A stretch of 11,942 nucleotides of DNA, from the NCBI GenBank assembly GCA_934446485.1, contig CAKSEM010000026.1:1-11942 (forward strand), given 5' to 3'. The notes under the pieces were generated by a model that ran no database searches, was not told where the DNA came from, and saw only the letters and a program-made list of their open reading frames with translations. Both the position numbers and the translations under genes were made by a program. Positions 1-5,505 of the stretch are shown piece after piece; position 1 is the stretch's first letter, and each line of letters starts with the position of its first letter. Source of the DNA: an uncultured Eubacteriales bacterium. GTDB lineage: Bacteria > Bacillota > Clostridia > Oscillospirales > CAG-272.

Positions 1-80
1 TCTCTCAGGCTGTGACCTTGCTCTATATACTCTATTAGTTCCTTTTCGTAATTCTTGATATATCTATATTTTCTTGCCAT
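1..80 (-). CDS. Transposase OrfA-like protein, N-terminal 26 codons only (runs off window)
   Basis: An ATG at 80-78 is preceded by a perfect GGAGG (92-88) with a 7-nt spacer, and the frame stays open to the window edge. The visible protein begins MARKYRYIKNYEKELIEYIE and continues QGHSLR. From memory this resembles the start of the small helix-turn-helix OrfA proteins of IS3-type elements, in which a basic N-terminus and a YEKE segment lead into the recognition-helix region. OrfA would bind the element ends and, through frameshifting with OrfB (the DDE catalytic part), make transposase; neither the rest of OrfA nor OrfB is in the window. The ribosome binding site lies inside a long inverted repeat that should keep translation low. 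The IS3 assignment rests on 26 residues; another HTH transposase family remains possible. Confidence 0.65.
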   Translation of the reverse strand, partial: MARKYRYIKNYEKELIEYIEQGHSLR

Positions 81-87
81 AACAAAA

Positions 88-124
88 CCTCCTATGGTAG
101 TTGTTTTAATTCTACCATAGGAGG
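88..124 (-). promoter_or_regulatory. 13-bp perfect hairpin sequestering the transposase RBS; also terminator-like
   Basis: CCTCCTATGGTAG (88-100) and its exact reverse complement (112-124) flank an 11-nt loop. In the minus-strand RNA the GGAGG ribosome binding site of the transposase frame forms the 3' foot of this stem, so a transcript reading in from outside would fold and hide it. The stem is followed by TTTTGTT on the minus strand and by CTGC plus six T (129-134) on the plus strand, so it may also stop transcription in either direction. RBS occlusion of this kind is known for other bacterial insertion sequences (IS10, IS200). Its use here is inferred. Confidence 0.7.
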
Positions 125-179
125 CTGCTTTTTTCTATTGTCCGCTTTTACTGGACTTGTTCATGGGCCACGGCTGCTC

Positions 180-1331
180 TTATTCTTTTTCAGTCGCAGT
201 TTCATCGACAGCGCTGCGGCGTCGGACATCATCCCGCAGCAACCGATACAGTGATGCTGTAATCGGTACGCCAAGCAGCATTCCGGCAATTCCCATTATG
301 CTGCCGCCGACTGTCACTGCCGCGAGCACCCATATTGACGGCAGTCCTATCGACCGTCCGACAACCTTCGGATATATCAAATTACCCTCGATCTGCTGCA
401 GCACGATGATGAAAATTATAAACAGCACTGCGCGCAGCGGAGAATCCGTCATGATCATAACAGCTCCGACTGCAGCTCCTATGTACGCTCCGGCAATCGG
501 AATCAGTGCAGTAAATCCGATCAACGCACCGATCATCGCCGCATACGGAAAGCGGAACACGAGCATTCCCAAAGTACAAAGTACACCGAGGATCACCGCC
601 TCGGTACATTGACCGACAATGTACCGCTTAAAGCTGTCGTTTACAACGCCCACGCAGTATCTTGCCTTTTCGATCCATGCACCGCTGAAGTATGTACCTA
701 TAATCCGTCCGCCCTGTCGGGCAAGCCGTTTCTTGTCGAGCAGAAGATATACCGCAAAAATGATGCTTATAAGTCCCTGCACAACCGCTGAGAACACCGA
801 CGTTATTGCAGTCAGTATCACGTCGGCAGCACCGCCGATCCCTGAAGCAAGCACCTGTGCGATATTCGCTATGTGCTCACGCCAGTCTATCTCAGAAAGT
901 CGCTTCAGCATATCCGCCGGAATGTACCGTTCAACCAAATCACTGTTCAAAAGCTTGTCTATAGCCGGCGGTATCTCGGATATCAAGAACTTTATGCATG
1001 AGATAAGCTCCGGTATCACGAGTCCGATTATAAGCGCAGTGATCCCGCAAAGCGTCAGTATTGCAAGGACAAGGCAAACGGGCGTCCGCAGGCGCACAAT
1101 AACACCGTTCCTTTTCGACGGAAAGAAGTGCCGTTCATAGGCGCTCATCAATATGTTCAGAACATACGCCACGGCACAGCCGATAATGAGCGGCGATGCC
1201 GCACCTATCAGTGTACCGACAAAACCGGCGAGCGCTCCCCAGTACCTGATTGCAAGATAGAGAGCAAACGCGCACACGCTCACGCGCAAACAAGTTTTCC
1301 ACTCAATTTTTATCGTCTCCACCGCCTTCAC
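180..1331 (-). CDS. AI-2E family (UPF0118/PerM-type) integral membrane transporter
   Basis: This 383-aa polytopic membrane protein has the AI-2E layout. Two hydrophobic segments lie near residues 15-60, a third at about 83-106, a more polar stretch at 110-165, then several helices from about 168 to 365. The family signature is clear near the C-terminus: QQIEGNLIYPKVVG at about 312-325, followed by IGLPSIWVLAAVTVGG and GMLLGVP. Characterised members export autoinducer-2 or act as Na+/H+ antiporters, so the substrate cannot be read from sequence. The gene lies 83 nt behind the TIM-barrel gene with a hairpin between them, and is probably read from the promoter at 2378-2407. The start is uncertain: the GTG at 1331 has no ribosome binding site, and the GTG at 1322 is an alternative. 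The C-terminus is charged and intact despite the insertion sequence just downstream. Confidence 0.92.
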   Translation of the reverse strand: MKAVETIKIEWKTCLRVSVCAFALYLAIRYWGALAGFVGTLIGAASPLIIGCAVAYVLNILMSAYERHFFPSKRNGVIVRLRTPVCLVLAILTLCGITALIIGLVIPELISCIKFLISEIPPAIDKLLNSDLVERYIPADMLKRLSEIDWREHIANIAQVLASGIGGAADVILTAITSVFSAVVQGLISIIFAVYLLLDKKRLARQGGRIIGTYFSGAWIEKARYCVGVVNDSFKRYIVGQCTEAVILGVLCTLGMLVFRFPYAAMIGALIGFTALIPIAGAYIGAAVGAVMIMTDSPLRAVLFIIFIIVLQQIEGNLIYPKVVGRSIGLPSIWVLAAVTVGGSIMGIAGMLLGVPITASLYRLLRDDVRRRSAVDETATEKE

Positions 1332-1346
1332 AGTAATGTATAAAGA

Positions 1347-1376
1347 CGCGGAGCGACATATCCCTGCCGCCCCGCG
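1347..1376 (-). terminator. 9-bp hairpin between TIM-barrel gene and AI-2E gene, possible weak terminator/attenuator
   Basis: The minus strand carries CGCGGGGCG (1376-1368) and CGCTCCGCG (1355-1347), forming nine consecutive pairs with one G-U wobble around a 12-nt loop. It is followed by TCTTTATACATT, only a modest T-tract. It begins 38 nt after the TIM-barrel gene stop and ends 15 nt before the GTG start of the AI-2E gene. It could end or attenuate the upstream transcript, or act as a 5' element for the AI-2E message. Confidence 0.45.
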
Positions 1377-1414
1377 ATCCCGAAATATACCGTCATAACC
1401 GAAACGGGTACACG

Positions 1415-2329
1415 TCAGATGACGAACTGCTCCATATACCTCTTCGTAAGAATGAGCGATTCCTCGACTCTCTCCTTCGTCCCCTCGAACGCCTTATCCT
1501 CAATCTCGATACACGTGTAGCCGTTGTATCCGATGTCGGTAAGAGCCGATACGTAACGACTCCAATCAACATCGCCGAGTCCCGGGAGCTTCGGTGACAT
1601 AAACTTCAGCGGCGTCGCCATGATGCCGTAATCGTCGAGACGGTCACGATAAACCTTAATGTCCTTATAGTGAACATGGAATATCTTATCGCGGAACTCA
1701 TATATCGGCTTGATATAGTCGATCATCTGCCATACAAAGTGAGACGGGTCATAGTTGAGTCCGAAATAATCGCTCTTTATCGTGCTGAACATCTCACGCC
1801 AGATGGCAGGTGTCGTTGCGATGTTCTGTCCGCCCGGCCACTGGTCGTTCGTAAAGAGCATCGGGCAGTTTTCGATTGCAACTCGCACCCCGCGTTCCTC
1901 AGCATACTTGATGATCGGCGGCCATACGCGAGCAAATTCCTCGAGGTTGTCCTCGATTGTTCTATCCTGCATACGTCCGATAAATGTTGTTACCATATTG
2001 ACGCCGAGCAGATGCGACATTTCGATCACCCGATAGAGGTGGTCAATGTTTGCCTGACGCTTTTCAAGATCGGAATCCATTGTATTAGGATAGAATGCAA
2101 GGGATGAGATCTCGACATTTCTCTCGCTGCAATACTTCTTAATGTAAGATATATACTCGTCGCTCGTATCGTCAACGTTAATGTGAGACACTCCCGCATA
2201 ACGTCTCTCAGCCTTTCCCTGCGGCCATGCAGCCACCTCGACACATCCGAAGCCGAGCTTGGATGCACAGTCGATCATCTCCTCAAAGGAGTAGTTGTCA
2301 AGAATCGCACTTACAAAACCGAGTTTCAT
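1415..2329 (-). CDS. Sugar phosphate isomerase/epimerase-like TIM-barrel protein
   Basis: This 304-aa protein belongs to the xylose-isomerase-like TIM-barrel superfamily (AP endonuclease 2 fold), whose members use a bound divalent metal to isomerise or epimerise sugars and related polyols. It opens with the usual first strand (MKLGFVSAIL) and shows the expected metal ligands: Glu153 in AIENC, Asp194 and His197 in NYDPSH, His218/His220 in HVHYKD and Glu276 in CIEIED. I chose ATG 2329 because GGAGG (2341-2337) lies 7 nt upstream; the frame remains open for 26 further codons, but those overlap the promoter. It has its own strong promoter and is not part of a recognisable sugar-use operon, so the substrate is unknown. 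The protein is probably cytoplasmic, as no signal peptide is visible. Confidence 0.88.
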   Translation of the reverse strand: MKLGFVSAILDNYSFEEMIDCASKLGFGCVEVAAWPQGKAERRYAGVSHINVDDTSDEYISYIKKYCSERNVEISSLAFYPNTMDSDLEKRQANIDHLYRVIEMSHLLGVNMVTTFIGRMQDRTIEDNLEEFARVWPPIIKYAEERGVRVAIENCPMLFTNDQWPGGQNIATTPAIWREMFSTIKSDYFGLNYDPSHFVWQMIDYIKPIYEFRDKIFHVHYKDIKVYRDRLDDYGIMATPLKFMSPKLPGLGDVDWSRYVSALTDIGYNGYTCIEIEDKAFEGTKERVEESLILTKRYMEQFVI

Positions 2330-2347
2330 AAATAAACCTCCATATAA

Positions 2348-2362
2348 TGCCGCGCAGCGGCA
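2348..2362 (-). promoter_or_regulatory. Leader hairpin just upstream of the RBS of the TIM-barrel gene
   Basis: The minus strand reads TGCCGC-TGC-GCGGCA, a perfect 6-bp stem with a 3-nt loop. It lies in the short 5' leader between the promoter -10 (2383-2378) and the GGAGG at 2341-2337, with exactly 6 nt between its foot and the GGAGG. It may stabilise the mRNA 5' end or tune ribosome loading. A similar element stands before rimO. Confidence 0.5.
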
Positions 2363-2377
2363 ATATCTTTCAAAAAT

Positions 2378-2407
2378 ATTATACTTCACAAGCATCCGCA
2401 AAGTCAA
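2378..2407 (-). promoter_or_regulatory. Sigma-A-type promoter of the TIM-barrel gene
   Basis: TTGACT (2407-2402) and a perfect TATAAT (2383-2378) are separated by 18 nt. The start of transcription would be near 2371, giving a leader of about 40 nt. The -35 box begins 16 nt after the recR stop codon, so a new transcription unit starts directly behind the dnaX-ybaB-recR group. Confidence 0.75.
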
Positions 2408-2422
2408 GCGGATAGGAAAATT

Positions 2423-3025
2423 TTATCCGAGCTCGTATCTTCCCTCAATTGCGCGGCGCAGAGTGACCTCGTCGGCATATTCAAGGTCTCCGCCGATCGG
2501 AACACCGTTGGCGATCCTCGATACTTTTATACCGAGCGGCGAAATGAGTTTTGACAGGTACATAGCCGTCGCCTCACCCTCAACGGTTGGATTCGTCGCA
2601 ATTATTACCTCGCTGACCTCTCCGCCGCCGAGCCTGTTCAGAAGCTCTTTAATCTTCAGATCCGACGGGGATATTCCCTTCATCGGAGATATTGCGCCGT
2701 GCAGCACGTGATATGTGCCGTTATAGTGCCCCGTGTTCTCAATTGCAAGGAGCGCACGCGGGTCCTCGACGACACATATGACGGAACGGTTTCGCGTTGT
2801 GCTCCGACATATCGGACAGGTCTTTTCGGATGATATATTCTGACAGGTATCACACAGAACGAGCTCGGTCTTGACCGCCATGATCGCATCGGCAAACTCA
2901 CGTGCCTCCGTCTCTGTAAAGTTGAGAACGCAGAAAGCGTATCTCATTGCAGACTTCTGACCTACGCCGTCAAGCCGTCTGAACATATCGGAAAGCCTGA
3001 CGATCGGCTCTATAACATCAGCCAT
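2423..3025 (-). CDS. recR: Recombination mediator RecR
   Basis: RecR forms a ring that, with RecO and sometimes RecF, loads RecA onto SSB-coated single-stranded DNA during gap repair. The 200-aa length is standard. In order one sees the helix-hairpin-helix region (GVGQKSAMRYAF, about 20-32), a four-cysteine zinc finger (Cys58, Cys61, Cys70, Cys73), the Toprim domain (VVEDPRALLAIE near 85-96 through TNPTVEGEATAMYL near 144-157) and the C-terminal signature RIANGVPIGGDLEYADEVTL (170-189). Its ATG overlaps the ybaB stop by one base (TGATG) and has no good ribosome binding site of its own, so translation is probably coupled to ybaB. The pairing with ybaB behind dnaX is conserved across Bacillota. 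Confidence 0.97.
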   Translation of the reverse strand: MADVIEPIVRLSDMFRRLDGVGQKSAMRYAFCVLNFTETEAREFADAIMAVKTELVLCDTCQNISSEKTCPICRSTTRNRSVICVVEDPRALLAIENTGHYNGTYHVLHGAISPMKGISPSDLKIKELLNRLGGGEVSEVIIATNPTVEGEATAMYLSKLISPLGIKVSRIANGVPIGGDLEYADEVTLRRAIEGRYELG

Positions 3026-3381
3026 CAGAAGAGTCCCGGCATTCCCGGCATATTAAGTGAGCCGGTGATCTTTCCCATTTCGTCACTGTTGGTCGAATTG
3101 ACCTGCTTCACAGCCTCGTTAAAGCCCGCAACGAGTATATCCTCGAGAGTCTCTACATCATCCGGGTCCACGATCTCTGGATCAATGCCGATAGACTTTA
3201 CCTCAAGCTTTCCCGTGATCTTTATCGTCACGGCGCCTCCGCCGGCAGATATATCGTATTCGCGTGCATCAAGCTCCTCCTGAAGCGTCGCCATATCCTC
3301 CTGCATCTTCTGTGCCTGCTTCAGCATCCCCTGCATATCGCGGGGACCGCCGCCCATGCCTTTAGGCAGTCTTGCTTTCAT
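3025..3381 (-). CDS. ybaB: YbaB/EbfC family nucleoid-associated DNA-binding protein
   Basis: This 118-aa protein matches the YbaB/EbfC family of small dimeric DNA-binding proteins linked to the nucleoid and often encoded between dnaX and recR. The N-terminus is rich in Gly, Met and Lys. A helical segment (MQGMLKQAQKMQEDMATLQE, 16-35) is followed by the beta-sheet core with GGGAVTIKITGKLEVKSIGI (about 47-66) and a C-terminal helix with GFNEAVKQVN. It ends in a Met/Pro/Gly-rich tail. The start ATG at 3381 follows a full AAGGAGG (3396-3390) with an 8-nt spacer, the strongest ribosome binding site of this operon. Its precise role is not settled even in well-studied bacteria. Confidence 0.95.
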   Translation of the reverse strand: MKARLPKGMGGGPRDMQGMLKQAQKMQEDMATLQEELDAREYDISAGGGAVTIKITGKLEVKSIGIDPEIVDPDDVETLEDILVAGFNEAVKQVNSTNSDEMGKITGSLNMPGMPGLF

Positions 3382-3430
3382 ATGTTGTTCCTCCTTTGAA
3401 TATCACAAATATCCCGGTCAGATTCAAAAA

Positions 3431-5050
3431 TCACAGTCCCGGATCCAATTCGTCAAGTATCGATCCCTGTGCCGGTGCCGCTTCCGGCGGAAGGATCTCA
3501 ACATCCGCTCCCACCCCTGCGATCCCGCAGAGTGCAAGCGCATCAGACAATGTCTTGCGTGACGTGTCGCGCGAGAGAATTCCCTCGGCAAAACGGTTAT
3601 CCGGGTATATCGCCACCCTCGCACCGTCGGGGGATACACATATCCGCGCACTTCCCGCTAATCCGCGCAGCATCGGATCGGCAGCTCCGATACGCTCGAG
3701 CAGCTCACTCTTGTCGGTCACCTCAGAATACGCCGATGTATTTGCGCCGTCCGATCTCACCGCATCGGGATCCGGATCTGACTCAGCTTCATCGCGCGCT
3801 TTACTCGCTTCTGCCGCCGTTTCAGATACTTCTTTATGCGATTTTTCGACAGGCGCAGAATTTGAGCGCTCGGTACTTACGGCACGCGGTGCATGCTCAA
3901 GGAGAGTTATCCTGTCTTCAAGTGACGCTATTCTTGCAAAAAGCGCATCCTGCGACTCCGTTAAGGACGGTGTTGCTATCCGCACAAGCGTCAGTTCGGC
4001 AATGTTACGCTTAATCTGCGGCAATCGTGTCATGCGCGTCAAAGCTTCGTCGAGCATTCCGGACGCATATATAAGCTCCGGCGTGGTAAAGAGCGCCGCC
4101 GTCTCGGAAAGGAGAGCAGCCTCCTGGGATGTAAGGTCCAGATAGTCCGAAGCGTCGCGCGTGCTCTTAGCAACGAGCATATCGCGCCACAGTGATATGA
4201 GCTCCTGCCAGTATACCGCAATGTCCTTTGACGAGGACGCAACCTCACCTACCGTTCGAAACAGCTGTGACAGATCTCCCGCCTTGATGGCGGCAGCTGT
4301 GCGGCAGGCGCTTTCAATTCCGCTGATCCCGAGCACATCACGCACCCTCTCCGGCGTGACCTCAGCCCCACCGCCAGAGCAGAGCTCAAACATACTGATG
4401 GCATCTCGCATACAGCCCTGTGACTGCTTTGCGATAATAGTTGCCGCTTCAGCTTCAAGCGGAATACTTTCGCACCCGGCAATATAGGCAAGCCTATTCG
4501 CGATATCGCCGATAGTGATCCTACGAAAGTCAAACCGCTGGCAGCGTGACACAATAGTTGCAGGCAGCTTATGCTGCTCCGTCGTTGCAAGAATAAACAT
4601 AACGTGCTCCGGGGGCTCCTCAAGCGTCTTGAGAAGTGCATTGAATGCCCCGATCGAGAGCATATGAACCTCGTCTATGATATAGACTCTCCTGCGCATG
4701 ACCGCCGGAGAATATGTGACCTCATCGCGTATCTCTCGGATATAGTCAACGCCGGTATTTGACGCTGCGTCCATCTCAACGACGTCCGTCGCCGAGCCAT
4801 CGTCGATCGATGTACACTTATAGCACTTTCCGCACGGATCTCCGTTGATCGGAGAGTCGCAGTTCACGGCCTTTGCAAGAATTTTGGCGCATGTCGTTTT
4901 TCCTGTCCCGCGCGGTCCGCAAAAGAGATAGGCATGAGAGAGCGTCCCATGCTCCGACTCATATTTGAGGACAGACGTAATATGATCCTGTCCGCACACA
5001 TCCTCAAAAGTGCGCGGTCGGTACTTTCTGTATAAAGCCTGATGCTCCAC
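3431..5050 (-). CDS. dnaX: DNA polymerase III subunit gamma/tau (clamp loader ATPase)
   Basis: This is the motor of the clamp loader, which opens and places the sliding clamp and, as tau, ties the loader to the polymerase. The 539-aa protein starts with the family hallmark QALYRKYRPRTFEDVCGQ (4-21). It has the Walker A box GPRGTGKT (45-52), four zinc cysteines (Cys64, Cys73, Cys76, Cys79), the Walker B/DEAH-like IIDEVH (124-129), sensor motif LATTE and the SRC arginine finger (168-170). A charged, low-complexity linker near 390-450 leads to a small C-terminal domain, so this is full tau length. The start is GTG at 5050 with AGAGG 9 nt upstream. I saw no slippery A-run that would produce a short gamma form. 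It lies 52 nt after the SRP RNA and 49 nt before ybaB. Confidence 0.97.
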   Translation of the reverse strand: MEHQALYRKYRPRTFEDVCGQDHITSVLKYESEHGTLSHAYLFCGPRGTGKTTCAKILAKAVNCDSPINGDPCGKCYKCTSIDDGSATDVVEMDAASNTGVDYIREIRDEVTYSPAVMRRRVYIIDEVHMLSIGAFNALLKTLEEPPEHVMFILATTEQHKLPATIVSRCQRFDFRRITIGDIANRLAYIAGCESIPLEAEAATIIAKQSQGCMRDAISMFELCSGGGAEVTPERVRDVLGISGIESACRTAAAIKAGDLSQLFRTVGEVASSSKDIAVYWQELISLWRDMLVAKSTRDASDYLDLTSQEAALLSETAALFTTPELIYASGMLDEALTRMTRLPQIKRNIAELTLVRIATPSLTESQDALFARIASLEDRITLLEHAPRAVSTERSNSAPVEKSHKEVSETAAEASKARDEAESDPDPDAVRSDGANTSAYSEVTDKSELLERIGAADPMLRGLAGSARICVSPDGARVAIYPDNRFAEGILSRDTSRKTLSDALALCGIAGVGADVEILPPEAAPAQGSILDELDPGL

Positions 5051-5102
5051 GTCTCTGATCCTCTCATTTCCACCGGAATTTATAAAATAGAAATAACCCG
5101 CA

Positions 5103-5385
5103 GAATAAGACCATACACCCGAAATTCGAACAGGAACTCATATGCGCCTGCCCGCCCTCCGCTCAGAACAGGCTGACCTGCGGCACAACGGCTAAACTGC
5201 TTAATGCTGCTTGGTTCCCCACCTGACATGGTTCACAGCCGCCGATCGCGCAGGGCCAATTCCTCAACACGGAAGGTCGGACCGCCGACCACACAAGTCC
5301 TGCCCTCATAACGGGATACCACCCCTGCTACAGCGGATTTCAGGTACAGGGTTCCGCTAACTCCCCGGCCGGTATGGTCTTATTC
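5103..5385 (-). ncRNA. ffs: Signal recognition particle RNA, large Bacillota type
   Basis: This RNA is the scaffold that binds Ffh and directs ribosomes making membrane and secreted proteins to the translocon. The 5' part contains GGGGAGTTAGCGG, then CCCTGTACCTGAAATCCGC and TGTAGCAGGG, the Alu-domain pattern of the large Bacillus/Clostridium form. The S-domain shows ATGTCAGGTGGGGAACCAAG and then AGCAGCATTAAGCAG (about 5230-5195), the Ffh-binding helix 8 with a GGAA tetraloop. I set the ends by a perfect 14-bp terminal helix: GAATAAGACCATAC (5385-5372) pairs with GTATGGTCTTATTC (5116-5103). The resulting 283 nt is close to the roughly 270 nt of the B. subtilis RNA. Downstream, a T-rich stretch (about 5096-5080) may cause partial termination, with readthrough into dnaX. 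Confidence 0.95.
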
Positions 5386-5448
5386 CACGGGCTATCGCCG
5401 CGTATACTTACTCGGCACGGGCTGTAAAAATGCACGCCCGTGCTCCGC
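5386..5448 (-). promoter_or_regulatory. 5' precursor leader of the SRP RNA with alternative GCACGGGC stems
   Basis: From the predicted transcription start near 5448 to the terminal helix of the SRP RNA lie about 63 nt. GCACGGGC (5443-5436) can pair with GCCCGTGC (5422-5415), giving 8 perfect base pairs and a 13-nt loop. A second GCCCGTG (5392-5386) directly abuts the mature 5' end and could compete for the same arm. B. subtilis SRP RNA is also made as a 5'-extended precursor cut by RNase III, so this leader is probably removed by processing. Confidence 0.5.
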
Positions 5449-5454
5449 TGTTTC

Positions 5455-5483
5455 AGTATATCATATTTCAAAAGAAAATGCAA
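5455..5483 (-). promoter_or_regulatory. Sigma-A-type promoter of the SRP RNA-dnaX-ybaB-recR unit
   Basis: TTGCAT (5483-5478) and TATACT (5460-5455) are 17 nt apart. The -35 box begins 22 nt after the stop codon of the lipoprotein gene, which leaves almost no room for a terminator between the two units. No equally good promoter is visible in front of dnaX, so dnaX, ybaB and recR may depend on readthrough of the SRP RNA gene. Confidence 0.75.
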
Positions 5484-5505
5484 GACGGAATTTGTGCGCG
5501 CCCAA

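Larger units (their letters stand above)
1..163 (-). mobile_element. Left end of an insertion sequence, IS3-like (partial)
   Basis: The element is inferred from the OrfA-like start at 80-1, the 13-bp inverted repeat in front of it, and a sharp change to A/T-rich sequence just after the AI-2E gene stop at 180-182. The minus strand reads TGAACAAGTCCAGTAAAAGC from position 163 inward, and TG is a typical IS3-family 5' terminus, so I place the outer end near 163. The real terminus could be some bases away, since the other end and the target duplication are outside the window. The insertion sits about 17 nt past the AI-2E gene stop and leaves that gene intact. Confidence 0.45.

Noticed and set aside
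1331..1345. TATACA just before the AI-2E GTG as a leaderless promoter
   Set aside because: No -35 box is present at the right distance, and A/T-rich hexamers are expected by chance.
2405..2430. CGGATA/TATCCG inverted repeat at the recR stop as a terminator
   Set aside because: The stem has only 6 bp, lacks a T-tract, and the next promoter begins inside the flanking sequence.
3397..3435. Promoter in front of ybaB (TTGAAT, 17 nt, GATATT)
   Set aside because: The spacing is right but the -10 is weak, and the gene fits readthrough from dnaX, so I did not annotate it.
3431..3900. Programmed frameshift in dnaX producing a gamma form
   Set aside because: I looked for an A-rich slippery run with a following hairpin and found only AAAAA within GAAAAATCG, which is not a convincing slip site.
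3372..4145. Plus-strand open frame of 257 codons opposite dnaX
   Set aside because: The translation is Ser/Ala/Arg-rich low-complexity and mirrors the codon use of the dnaX linker and C-terminal region; it has no recognisable family.
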